A stretch of 64,000 nucleotides of DNA, from assembly GCA_028289345.1 (NCBI GenBank), contig JANQQL010000033.1, forward strand, positions 434,001-498,000, given 5' to 3'. Numbering within the stretch: the stretch's first letter is position 1; every line of letters starts with the position of its first letter. This DNA is from Planctomycetota bacterium (GTDB lineage: Bacteria; Planctomycetota; B15-G4; SIAN01). A program made the translations under genes and the position numbers. A model generated the notes under the pieces. The model was not told the DNA's origin, did not search any database, and saw only the letters and a program-made list of their open reading frames with translations. Positions 32,101 to 40,320 of the stretch are shown here, piece by piece.

Positions 32101-33351
32101 ATGAACACTCCCTTGCTACTGACCCGAGAGCCCGCGACCGAGGCGCAGAGTTTGGCGGACTACCGCAAAGAGGGGGGCTATGCCGGCTTTTCCTCCTTGG
32201 ACCAGGTGTCGCCCGCTCAGATCCTCGAAGAGCTCGAAGCTTCCAAACTGCGCGGGCGAGGCGGAGCCGCGTTCCCGGCGGCGCGCAAGTGGAAACTCGC
32301 CCAACAGGCGGAAGCGACGGTCAAGTACACCGTGGCCAACGGCGGAGAACACGAGCCGGGCAGTCACAAGGACCGTCACCTCGTGCAGTATTACCCCCAT
32401 CGGGTCCTCGAGGGGATGTTGTGGTGTGGCTACGCCACCGGAGCCAAGGTCGGATACCTCTACCTCATCGAAGACATGGCGGCGCCGATTGCCGCGGCGG
32501 AGCGCGCCATCGAAGAAGCCACCGAGGCCGGCCTTCTCTGCACTGCGCTCGGCAACGGTTTCGAGTTCGAGATCAAGATTCACCGAGCACCCACCACCTA
32601 CGTTGCGGGAGAGGAAACAGCGGCCCTCGACTCGATTGAAGGGGGACCCGGAAAGCCTCGGGAGAAACCGCCGTATCCGGGGGAAGCCGGCCTGTTCGGT
32701 CAACCGACGACGGTGAACAACGTCGAAACCTTGGCCCACGTCGCTTGGATCCGCCACCACGGAGCGCCGGCCTTTGCAGCGATCGGAACCGAGGAGAGCA
32801 CCGGCACCATGCTGTTCACTCTGGGAAAGGAAGTGAATCGTCCCGGCGTGTACGAAATGCCGTTCGGAACGACCTACCGACAACTGCTTGAAGACTGTGG
32901 CGGCGGCGTGCGAGGGGAGAAAGCGGTGCGCGCGGTGCTTCCGGCGCTTTCCTGTCGTTTCTTGAGCGCGGATCAGCTCGACACTCCGATCGCCTACGAA
33001 ACCATGAAGTCGCTGGGCACGTCACCTGGCTGTGGGGGAGTGCACGTGATCGTCGAAGGACAGGATGTCATGGAGAAAGTCGCGTCGATCGCCGACTTCT
33101 TCATGAAGGAACAATGCGGTCAGTGCCCCCCCTGTCGCATGGAAACCAATCAGTTCGCGCACATTTTGAAGGGAGTGCGCGACGGCAAGCGAGGGGACTT
33201 CTCCGGCCAGCTCGAGAAAATCGCTCGCTTCACCGCCGGCAAAGGACGCTGCTCCTTGATCGAGATGGCCGCAGCCCCCGTGCTGAGTGCTGCCGAAGTG
33301 TTCCGCTCCGACTTCGAAGCCTGTGCCACGGAAGCTGCGGAGCCCGAATGA
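32101..33351 (+). CDS. NuoF-like NADH-binding flavoprotein
   Basis: A 416-residue protein of the complex I 51-kDa family. The FMN/NADH site is intact: LRGRGGAAFPAARKW, VANGGEHEPGSHKDR, and AGEETAALDSIEG with GQPTTVNNVETLAHV. The C-terminal [4Fe-4S] site is present in EQCGQCPPCRMETNQF with a fourth cysteine in GRCSLIEMA. No other Nuo subunits lie here, so it is not part of complex I. It resembles stand-alone NuoF units of hydrogenases, formate dehydrogenases or NADH:ferredoxin reductases. With the ferredoxin just upstream it may form an NADH-dependent reductase for BoxB. A strong AGGAGG precedes the ATG. Confidence 0.85.
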   Translation: MNTPLLLTREPATEAQSLADYRKEGGYAGFSSLDQVSPAQILEELEASKLRGRGGAAFPAARKWKLAQQAEATVKYTVANGGEHEPGSHKDRHLVQYYPHRVLEGMLWCGYATGAKVGYLYLIEDMAAPIAAAERAIEEATEAGLLCTALGNGFEFEIKIHRAPTTYVAGEETAALDSIEGGPGKPREKPPYPGEAGLFGQPTTVNNVETLAHVAWIRHHGAPAFAAIGTEESTGTMLFTLGKEVNRPGVYEMPFGTTYRQLLEDCGGGVRGEKAVRAVLPALSCRFLSADQLDTPIAYETMKSLGTSPGCGGVHVIVEGQDVMEKVASIADFFMKEQCGQCPPCRMETNQFAHILKGVRDGKRGDFSGQLEKIARFTAGKGRCSLIEMAAAPVLSAAEVFRSDFEACATEAAEPE

Positions 33352-33378
33352 TCCCTCTTGGGGCGAACATGCCCCCCG

Positions 33379-34905
33379 TCAGGGAGCCTCGCGGTCGACG
33401 CTGGCTTCTGGTTCCTTCGGCGAGGACGGGATCCTCGTGTCCGCGTCGATCAACCGCTTTCCTCGGTTGACCACTTCTCGAACCAGAACATCGAAGTCCT
33501 CAAATCGACTGCGGTGATTGGTGATTGCCGCGCGAATCGAAAACTGCCCATCCAGATTGGTGTGAGACGGTGCGGCCACTCCGTCCTCGTGCAAGCCAAG
33601 AAGAATCTGACGATTCCAACGATCGAGTTGCTCGGCGTGGGATCGAACACTCGGCGGCGAGAAACGAAAGTTCACGATGTTCAGTGGCACTGGCGCCAGC
33701 AACTCCAGGCTCTCTTCGGCATCGATCAAACCTGCCAAATAGCGGGCATGTTCGATGTTTTGCTGAATCGTTGCGGCCAGCTGATCGATGCCGAAGTGCT
33801 TGATCGACATCCAGACTTTTAGTGCCCGGAACCCGCGGGACATCTGCAGGCCTCGGTCCATGTAGTTCATCGGCCCCGTCGCCACTCCGCTTTCGAAGGG
33901 AGACAGATACGCTCCGGTCATCTGAAACGTGTGCTGAGCGACTTGCGGATCTTTGAACAGAACCGCTCCGGCGTCATAGGGGATGTGCAGCCACTTGTGC
34001 AAATCGAACGCGACGGAGTCTGCTTTCTCGAGACCCGCGAGGAGATGGTGTTGCCGGGGCGCCAGGGCCGCCAACGCGCCAAAGGCCCCATCCACGTGAA
34101 GCCACACGCCATGTTCCCCACAGATCGCGGCGAGAGCCTCCAGGTCATCGAAAGCCCCGATGTTCACCGTGCCCGCGTTGCCAATCACCGCCACGGGGAT
34201 CACTCCGGCGGCGTGGTCCTCTCGAATTCGTCGCTCGAGCTCAGCCACCACGATGCGGTGCTCGCCGTCGACGGGAATGGTGCGAAACGCCGCTCGCCCC
34301 AGACCGAGAATCTCCAACGCGCGGTGATTCGAGGAGTGCGTCTCGGACGAACCGTAGACGGCCATGGGCGGTTGATCTTGGAGCCCCCGCGAACGGATGT
34401 CGTGAGGCGCGCGAGTGTCTCGCGCCACGGTCAGTCCGCTCAAATTGGCGATGCTGCATCCCGAGGTCAGCGATCCGCCCCCGTTCGCCGTGAGTCCCAG
34501 CGCCTCACGCAGCCAACGGATGACCTGGGACTCGACGTGGATGACTGCCTGATTGCCGAACCCTGAGTTGGAGTTCATCCCCGCGGCCAGCATGTCGGCC
34601 AGCATTCCGAACGGTGTGCCGGTGCCCACCACCCAGCCCCAGAAGCGCGGGTGGATGTTCCCGTGTGGATAGGGGAGGACGTGCTCCAAGAAGTCGTCGT
34701 AGACCTCCTCCGCCGGTTGGGCGCCGTGGGGCACTGGTTGTCGCAGAAACTGGCTGGTGTTCTCTGGGATGGTTCGGTGGAGGGGCCGATCGCGCACCGT
34801 CTTCAAGTAGTCGACCATGTCCTTCACCATCCTCTGGCCCAGCTCTCTCAGCTCATCCCAATCCTTCGGGTCCAGGGACGGCTCGGGGGCGTTGGATCGC
34901 TTCAT
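33379..34905 (-). CDS. PLP-dependent group II decarboxylase (aromatic-L-amino-acid type)
   Basis: A 508-residue PLP enzyme. K304 in FDLHKWLHIPYDAG would bind PLP, with the stacking histidine H190 in SSETHSSNHRA and D272 in WLHVDGAFGALAA. The N-terminus carries the family segment HGNIHPRFWGWVVGTGTPFG. The substrate class (tryptophan/tyrosine or glutamate-like acids) cannot be settled by eye. The ATG at 34905 gives the normal N-terminus; the frame remains open far upstream inside the MocR gene, but that part is antisense. It is divergent from a MocR-type PLP regulator, a common regulatory pairing. Confidence 0.88.
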   Translation of the reverse strand: MKRSNAPEPSLDPKDWDELRELGQRMVKDMVDYLKTVRDRPLHRTIPENTSQFLRQPVPHGAQPAEEVYDDFLEHVLPYPHGNIHPRFWGWVVGTGTPFGMLADMLAAGMNSNSGFGNQAVIHVESQVIRWLREALGLTANGGGSLTSGCSIANLSGLTVARDTRAPHDIRSRGLQDQPPMAVYGSSETHSSNHRALEILGLGRAAFRTIPVDGEHRIVVAELERRIREDHAAGVIPVAVIGNAGTVNIGAFDDLEALAAICGEHGVWLHVDGAFGALAALAPRQHHLLAGLEKADSVAFDLHKWLHIPYDAGAVLFKDPQVAQHTFQMTGAYLSPFESGVATGPMNYMDRGLQMSRGFRALKVWMSIKHFGIDQLAATIQQNIEHARYLAGLIDAEESLELLAPVPLNIVNFRFSPPSVRSHAEQLDRWNRQILLGLHEDGVAAPSHTNLDGQFSIRAAITNHRSRFEDFDVLVREVVNRGKRLIDADTRIPSSPKEPEASVDREAP

Positions 34906-34953
34906 GGGGTTCCTTGTCTCCAAGAGTTCTCCTTCGAGAACTAGGACACTAGG

Positions 34954-34982
34954 TTGACAAATTAGATGTGACAATCTATTTA
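34954..34982 (+). promoter_or_regulatory. Consensus sigma-70-like promoter just upstream of the MocR start
   Basis: TTGACA (34954-34959), a 17-bp spacer and TATTTA (34977-34982) form an unusually good promoter within an AT-rich island. The MocR ATG begins at 34990, only 7 bp after the -10 element, so transcription would start at or next to the A of ATG and the mRNA would be leaderless. Three TGACAA-type direct repeats (34955, 34969, 34991) overlap the promoter and may be MocR binding sites. On the opposite strand, TTGTCA with a 17-bp spacer and TAGTGT could serve the decarboxylase. Confidence 0.6.
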
Positions 34983-34989
34983 TTGAACT

Positions 34990-36381
34990 ATGACAATTTG
35001 GAATCCCACTCTCGACGAGGACGACGGGTCCCCGCGTTATCTGGCAATTGTGGAAGCCTTGGACCGCGACATCGCTTCGGGGAGATTGCCCGAGGGCGAG
35101 CGGTTGCCCACACACCGGGAGCTCGCCGCCCGCCTCGGCGTCGCGATCGGGACCGTGACCCGGGCCTACGCCGCGGCGGAACTGCGTGGCTTGATCCGTG
35201 GGGAACGAGGACGTGGCACATTCGTCGGGCGCCATGTCTCGACCAATTTGCCCGTCGGGGATTCCGGTGAACGCATGCCCCCGGGAATCAACCTGGGCAT
35301 GACCTGGCCCCTCGACCAAGAGAACCCGGACTTGTCGGTGGCCCTTCGCCGAATTAGCCGTCAGCGGGACCTCAGTCGTCTGCTGGAGTACCAACCCAAT
35401 GGCGGGATGGGGAATCATCGGTTGGCCGGCGTGCAGTGGCTGAAACGCCACGGAGTTTCCGTGGACCCGGATCGAGTCCTGGTTTGCTCCGGATCCCAGC
35501 ACGCCATGTTGGTGGCGATCGCCACCTTGGCACGGCCAGGGGAGACCATCCTGACCGAAGAACTGACCTATCCCGGGCTTCGCGCGGTCGCGGACTTCTT
35601 GGGCCTCAAGGTCGTCGGTCTTCCCACGGACGCTCAGGGCATTGATCCCGGAGGGTTCGAAGCCGCCTGCAAGGCCCATCGCCCCCGCGCCCTGTACTGG
35701 GTTCCCTCCATCCAAAACCCCACGGCGACGACGGCTTCCCCGATGCGTCGCCGAGAGATCGCGGCCATCGCCGAAACGCACGGGGTGCCTCTCGTCGAAG
35801 ACGGGATCCACCATCTCCTCCTCGATCGCGCCGAATCCTTGGCGTGGACCGGGAACCCGGAGCGAGACTTCTACATCGCGAGCCCTTCCAAAGTCGTGTG
35901 CGGAGGTCTGCGCGTGGCGTACTTGACCGCTCCTCGCTCTCTCATCGGAGATTTGAGTCAGCGCATCTGGGCCACCAATTGGGTCGTCAGTCCCCTGGCC
36001 GCCGAAGTCATGACCCAGTGGATTCTCGACGGCACCGCTGAGGAAACGCTGGAACGAAAGCGGCGGGAAGCCAGAAACCGCGTCGACCTTGCCCACCAGT
36101 TCCTTTCCGCAGAGGTCTTGAGAACTTCCCCCAACGGTTATCACGGTTGGCTGAACTTGCCCGATCATTGGGAACACGCGGATCAGTTCGCCGGCCAGCT
36201 CCGGCAGCGGGGAGTGAACGTGACATCCCCCGAGCCTTTCTACGTCGGATCCAACGTCGCGCCCAAAGCCGTTCGCCTGTCTTTCAGCGGCGCTCGGACT
36301 CGTGACGAGCTCGCCGAGGGCTTGGGATTGGTTGCTTCCATCCTTGATCAGCAACCGGCCCTGGGGCCGGCAATCGTCTGA
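34990..36381 (+). CDS. MocR/PdxR-family regulator (GntR domain fused to aminotransferase-like domain)
   Basis: A 463-residue fusion. Residues 15-80 form a GntR winged helix (GERLPTHRELAARLGVAIGT then VTRAYAAAELRGLIRGERG). The rest is a fold-type I aminotransferase domain with a PLP lysine in SPSKVVCGGLRVAY and YWVPSIQNPTA. MocR proteins bind PLP-linked ligands and often regulate a neighbouring PLP enzyme, here the divergent decarboxylase. The ATG at 34990 is only 7 bp from a consensus -10 element, and no ribosome-binding site is present, consistent with leaderless translation. Confidence 0.87.
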   Translation: MTIWNPTLDEDDGSPRYLAIVEALDRDIASGRLPEGERLPTHRELAARLGVAIGTVTRAYAAAELRGLIRGERGRGTFVGRHVSTNLPVGDSGERMPPGINLGMTWPLDQENPDLSVALRRISRQRDLSRLLEYQPNGGMGNHRLAGVQWLKRHGVSVDPDRVLVCSGSQHAMLVAIATLARPGETILTEELTYPGLRAVADFLGLKVVGLPTDAQGIDPGGFEAACKAHRPRALYWVPSIQNPTATTASPMRRREIAAIAETHGVPLVEDGIHHLLLDRAESLAWTGNPERDFYIASPSKVVCGGLRVAYLTAPRSLIGDLSQRIWATNWVVSPLAAEVMTQWILDGTAEETLERKRREARNRVDLAHQFLSAEVLRTSPNGYHGWLNLPDHWEHADQFAGQLRQRGVNVTSPEPFYVGSNVAPKAVRLSFSGARTRDELAEGLGLVASILDQQPALGPAIV

Positions 36382-36524
36382 ATCACCACACACCTGCCCA
36401 ACGCGATCTTCTTTCCGTGCGAAAGTGTGCCGCTTGCGGGGTTACCCCGATTGTGCCGGAAGCGGTTTCCTTGGTGAATCCTCGGGTCGAGGAACCTTTT
36501 CCCGACCCAGGTTGCGCACGGTTG

Positions 36525-36540
36525 CCGAAACCTGTTTCGG
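36525..36540. repeat. Inverted repeat CCGAAAC-CT-GTTTCGG upstream of flagellin
   Basis: Two perfect 7-bp arms separated by 2 bp, 32 bp upstream of the flagellin ATG. The 2-bp spacer is too tight for an RNA hairpin loop, so a dimeric protein-binding site is more likely than a terminator. A hairpin CGGGG-TTA-CCCCG lies further upstream, soon after the MocR stop codon. Neither has an assigned role. Confidence 0.4.
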
Positions 36541-36572
36541 CGGACTTTGCTCTTCGGTGAACGGCAACCCTC

Positions 36573-37403
36573 ATGGTTTTGAGCATCAACACCAATCTGG
36601 CTTCGCTCAATGCGCAGCGCAATCTCGCTTCGATCACGGTCGAGCTGGGCAAGAGTGCGCGCCGACTCTCTTCGGGATTGCGCATTGTGACGGCTGCCGA
36701 TGACGCGGCAGGGCTCGCCATCAGCGAACGCTTCCGAGCACGGATCGCCGGCCTGCAACAGGCTCAGCGCAACGCCAACGATGGAATCTCGTTGGTCCAA
36801 ACGGCAGAGGGATCACTCAACGAGATCTCCAACCTTTTGATTCGCATGCGCGAGCTGGCCGTACAAGCCAACACCGGCACGATCTCGGACGCGGATCGCG
36901 ACACGCTGGATGCGGAGTTCTCGGCACTGATCAGTGAGGTCGATCGCATCGCGCAGGCCACGGACTTCAACGGCATCTCTTTGCTGAACGGCGCCTCGAG
37001 TTCCGTCTCGTTCCAAGTCGGGGCCGGAACCGGCCCTCAGAACGTGGTGGAGATGGTGCTGAGTTCGAGTCGATCCAGCGATCTGGGAATCTCTGGACTC
37101 GACCTTTCCTCTGCGACTCCGGACGGCCCCTCGACGGCAATCGTCGCCCTCGACACCGCCATTGACGCCGTCGTCCAGAACCGCGGGCGCTTGGGCGCCG
37201 TGCAGAATCGCCTGCAATCGTCGATCAACTTCCTGGACGTCCAGGTTTCCAATCTGTCGGCCGCCGAGTCCCGAATCCGGGACGTGGACATCGCCGAGGA
37301 AACCGCGCGTTTCGCTCGGCTCCAGATCCTCCAGCAGGCCGCGATTGCAGTATTGGCTCAGGCCAACGTCCAACCCCAGATCGCTTTGCAGTTGCTTGGC
37401 TGA
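36573..37403 (+). CDS. Flagellin
   Basis: A short flagellin of 276 residues with conserved D0/D1 ends. The N-terminal part contains INTNLASLNAQRNL and LSSGLRIVTAADDAAGLAIS; the C-terminal part contains ESRIRDVDIAEETARFARLQ and ends in a typical PQIALQLLG. The variable D2/D3 region is almost absent, giving a minimal filament protein. It is exported through the flagellar type III system. No other flagellar gene lies in the window, so it is a solitary flagellin locus; no clear sigma-28 or sigma-54 promoter was found. Confidence 0.93.
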   Translation: MVLSINTNLASLNAQRNLASITVELGKSARRLSSGLRIVTAADDAAGLAISERFRARIAGLQQAQRNANDGISLVQTAEGSLNEISNLLIRMRELAVQANTGTISDADRDTLDAEFSALISEVDRIAQATDFNGISLLNGASSSVSFQVGAGTGPQNVVEMVLSSSRSSDLGISGLDLSSATPDGPSTAIVALDTAIDAVVQNRGRLGAVQNRLQSSINFLDVQVSNLSAAESRIRDVDIAEETARFARLQILQQAAIAVLAQANVQPQIALQLLG

Positions 37404-37556
37404 ACCGCTCACCAGTCACCCGACGATCGGCCGAACCTGACGACCTCCGGCGGTTTTGTCCCGACCCCGCCATGACTATTCCGCGCTACAGAGATAGAGT
37501 GTGCGCTGCCTGCTAGTGTGGACTCTCCGCACCCTTTGAGACATCACCTCCTTGCC

Positions 37557-38591
37557 ATGTTGAAGGAACTCCTGGCTCCGGCTTTTGCCCTCACCCTTTC
37601 GCCCGGCTGTGGCGGAGGAGGCTCTTCGTCGAGTGCGGAACTCGCATCGACGATGCCGTTGCCAGTCGCCACGACCCAAGTCACTCGGTGGCAGGGGGAT
37701 GCCCCCGCCGCGGTGTCCATGACCTTCGATGATGCCGACGAGTCTCATTGGGTCTTGGGCGCGCGGATGTTGCGAGATCGCGGGCTCCTCGGGTCCTTCT
37801 ATCTGCCCACCGATTGGGTCACCGATTGGCAACCGTGGCGCGACCTGGCCAGCGAAGGCCACGAGATCGGCAGCCATACGGTCACTCATCCGCTACTGAC
37901 CGGACTCCCTCTCGAGCAAGTCGAACAAGAACTTCTGGAATCCAAGAACATCCTCGAAGCGGAGATCGGTCAGGAAGTCCTCACCTTCGCCTACCCGTTC
38001 TCGGCGGAGAACGACGCGATTCGAGCGGTTGCCAGCAACCACTACGTCGCCTCTCGAGCCGGACCGCTCCTCGACACCGTGAACCCGTCGGCCCCGCCGG
38101 ACTGGCACGGACTCCATGCCATCGTGCCCATCTCGTCTTGGAACCTGGCAAGGATGCAGGTGGAACTCGACCGGGTGATGGCGGAGAAAGGCTGGCTCAT
38201 CGTCCAGATCCACGGCATCGGCAACTCCACCGCCTGGCAACCAGTCCCGGCCTCGGTCTACCGCGGATTCTTGGACGACGCGCTGACGAAGGATGTTTGG
38301 ATCACCCGCATGATTGACGTGATCAGTTATGTGGTGGAGCGCGATTCGGTACGCCTGACCACTCGACTCGAGGATCCGAACACACTTCGGGTGCAGATCC
38401 GAATCGACGAACTCCCCAAGCACCCGGTCCCGCTCACCCTGCAAACCGTCCTTCCGGAAGGATGGACCGACGCCACGATCTCCGGTGCAACCACGGAGGG
38501 GCCGTCCAAGGTGTTCGTCACGAACAACGAACGTCGCATCCAGTACGACGTCGGCGCGCAAGACCGCACGGTTCGCATCCGCCGCAAGTAA
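37557..38591 (+). CDS. Polysaccharide deacetylase (NodB-type), likely lipoprotein
   Basis: A 344-residue carbohydrate esterase family 4 protein. The NodB motifs are visible: motif 1 MTFDDADESH (D58, D59) and motif 2 EIGSHTVTH (H107, H111), the metal-binding histidines. It probably deacetylates a cell-envelope or extracellular polysaccharide. The N-terminus LAPAFALTLSPGC with C18 looks like a lipobox, although P at -2 is atypical; the mature end is glycine/serine-rich. The residues after the deacetylase domain (about 270-344) are beta-rich and unassigned. I chose the ATG at 37557 because it gives the signal sequence. Confidence 0.8.
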   Translation: MLKELLAPAFALTLSPGCGGGGSSSSAELASTMPLPVATTQVTRWQGDAPAAVSMTFDDADESHWVLGARMLRDRGLLGSFYLPTDWVTDWQPWRDLASEGHEIGSHTVTHPLLTGLPLEQVEQELLESKNILEAEIGQEVLTFAYPFSAENDAIRAVASNHYVASRAGPLLDTVNPSAPPDWHGLHAIVPISSWNLARMQVELDRVMAEKGWLIVQIHGIGNSTAWQPVPASVYRGFLDDALTKDVWITRMIDVISYVVERDSVRLTTRLEDPNTLRVQIRIDELPKHPVPLTLQTVLPEGWTDATISGATTEGPSKVFVTNNERRIQYDVGAQDRTVRIRRK

Positions 38592-38635
38592 TCACAGGCT
38601 GTGCCTGATTCGGGAAGTTTCGGAAGGAGAGATTC

Positions 38636-40063
38636 ATGGGTTCTCGCTTGTCCCGGTCCGTCTTCACCGTCGCGTTCGGATTGATGACCTTGCCCTCGAC
38701 CAAGGCCTCCACCGAGAAGTCCGTTGCTCCCGAGGAAGCAACCGCCGTTGCCGCGATGAATCCCGCCCAGCGGAAGCTGTACCAGGCGCTGAGTCAGATG
38801 GCGCCGTCGCAGCGCCCCGCGACCTCCCTTTCGTTCGCACCTGACACTCCTCCCGAAATCGTCAACGCGTTTCTTCGCTTGCTGTGGCCCGGGGCCGACC
38901 AAGAGTTCGCCCAGGTTCGGCGTTGGCCAGGAGGAGGACAAGGAGATCCTCGCGCCCTGACCTACAGCTTTGTTCCCGACGGCGTGTCGGTTCCGGGAAT
39001 CTTGCCTCTGGATCCCGGCGCCCCCAATGAACTGTTCGCCACCTTCAATGGCATATTCGGAACTCCTGCAGATTGGCAGCCGTTTTGGGCAGAGAGCTTT
39101 GCTCGTTGGGCGCAGCTTGCCGGATTGACCTATCAGCAAGTCCCTGACGATGGCGCCCCCTTGTTCGGTTCCGACGGCTCGGCGAGTCGCGGCGACGTGA
39201 GGATTTCGGCCCGCCCGCTGGACGGTCCGGGAGGAATTCTCGCCTTCAACAACTTCCCCCAGGCCGACCTTCTCACCCCCGGCGGCGGAGACATGGTTCT
39301 GGACTCACTGGACACCCAGTTGTGGGGGGATCCAGACGGCGACTTCCTGCTGCTTCGAAACACCATTCTCCACGAGCACGGGCACGGCCTCGGCTTCCTT
39401 CACGTTTGCCCGGTCAATGAAACCAAGCTCATGGAGCCGTTCATCTCCAGCCAGTTCAACGGGCCTCAGGAAGACGACGTGCGCGGCGCCCAGCGCCACT
39501 ATGGAGATTCGCAGGAACCCAATGACTCCGCCGGTCAAGCGACCAGCCTGGGAGCCGTGCAGGGCTTTCAGTGGATCACCGCAGTCAGTCTCGACGACGG
39601 TGACGACGTCGACGTTTACTCGGTGTTCGTCCCTGCCGGATCGATGGTGGCTGCTCTGGTTGTTCCGGTGGGAACCACTTACTCCAACAGTGGACAGGTG
39701 CTGTTCAACCTTTGCCTCAATCAACAGGACATTGCCGCGGCCCAGATTTCCGACCTCAGCTTGACCCAACGAAACACCGACGGCGTCACCCCCCTGCGCT
39801 CCGCTAACAATGGGGGACTGGGAGCCTTCGAAGTTCTCTTCCCCGAAGCGGTGGGAGCCGCGGGAACCTACTTCTTCGAGGTGAATGGCAGCGCGATCGA
39901 AGACGTTCAGCTTTACGGACTGCTGGTGTTTGTCGGAACGTCGGAAGCGGTGCAACAACAGCTCGGCCAGGGCAAACGCGCGATCCTGCGCTCTCTGTTG
40001 GACAGCCAAGGCCAAACCCCGCCCGTGCCTCGCGATCGCAATCTGTCTAAGCTTCGACGCTGA
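38636..40063 (+). CDS. Secreted matrixin-like metalloprotease with C-terminal beta domain
   Basis: A 475-residue secreted protein. The zinc-binding motif HExxHxxxxxH is complete (H246, E247, H250, H256 in HEHGHGLGFLH), with a Met-turn methionine M266 in ETKLMEP, the hallmark of metzincins. A signal peptide at residues 1-24 precedes a propeptide-like region. The segment after residue 290 resembles a bacterial pre-peptidase C-terminal (PPC) domain (DGDDVDVYSVFVPAG), which often helps secretion or binding. GGAAGGAGA precedes the ATG. Terminator hairpin 52 bp after the stop codon. Confidence 0.85.
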   Translation: MGSRLSRSVFTVAFGLMTLPSTKASTEKSVAPEEATAVAAMNPAQRKLYQALSQMAPSQRPATSLSFAPDTPPEIVNAFLRLLWPGADQEFAQVRRWPGGGQGDPRALTYSFVPDGVSVPGILPLDPGAPNELFATFNGIFGTPADWQPFWAESFARWAQLAGLTYQQVPDDGAPLFGSDGSASRGDVRISARPLDGPGGILAFNNFPQADLLTPGGGDMVLDSLDTQLWGDPDGDFLLLRNTILHEHGHGLGFLHVCPVNETKLMEPFISSQFNGPQEDDVRGAQRHYGDSQEPNDSAGQATSLGAVQGFQWITAVSLDDGDDVDVYSVFVPAGSMVAALVVPVGTTYSNSGQVLFNLCLNQQDIAAAQISDLSLTQRNTDGVTPLRSANNGGLGAFEVLFPEAVGAAGTYFFEVNGSAIEDVQLYGLLVFVGTSEAVQQQLGQGKRAILRSLLDSQGQTPPVPRDRNLSKLRR

Positions 40064-40114
40064 CGTCCTCCCGGCGGCCTCCTTGCCGGTCGCCTCTTGG
40101 GTGTGATTCCACCG

Positions 40115-40144
40115 CGGGCCCCTCGAATCCGAGGGGCCCGTTTT
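40115..40144 (+). terminator. Intrinsic terminator after the matrixin gene
   Basis: A perfect 11-bp GC-rich stem, CGGGCCCCTCG (40115-40125) with CGAGGGGCCCG (40130-40140), closes a 4-nt loop and is followed by TTTT. It marks the left boundary of the electron-transfer gene cluster, which starts at 40321. Confidence 0.9.
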
Positions 40145-40320
40145 CATTCAAGAGGATCGAAACTCCTCCAGGGATCCGCGCCCCCTGTTTGGTCGTTGCT
40201 CGGCATTTCATCCCTGGGGATGTCCCGGACTGAGAAAGAAGTTCCGACCCCCGTCCACTCCAGCCCTCCGTTCAGCCGAAGAAGAATCTTTGTTGCTGCC
40301 TTCCTCCGGGGAAACCGCCG

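Noticed and set aside
32101..33351. Part of a respiratory complex I operon
   Set aside because: No nuoA-E, G or other subunits are present; only the thioredoxin-fold ferredoxin is next to it, and the pair follows boxCB.
34906..36393. Extended N-terminal region of the PLP decarboxylase
   Set aside because: The frame remains open to 36393, but this part is antisense to the well-supported MocR gene and has no family similarity. The start at 34905 gives the normal enzyme.
36510..36572. Sigma-54 promoter upstream of flagellin
   Set aside because: A GG and GC pair exists in GGTTGCGCACGGTTGC, but the spacing is 12 instead of 10 bp, so the -24/-12 rule is not met.
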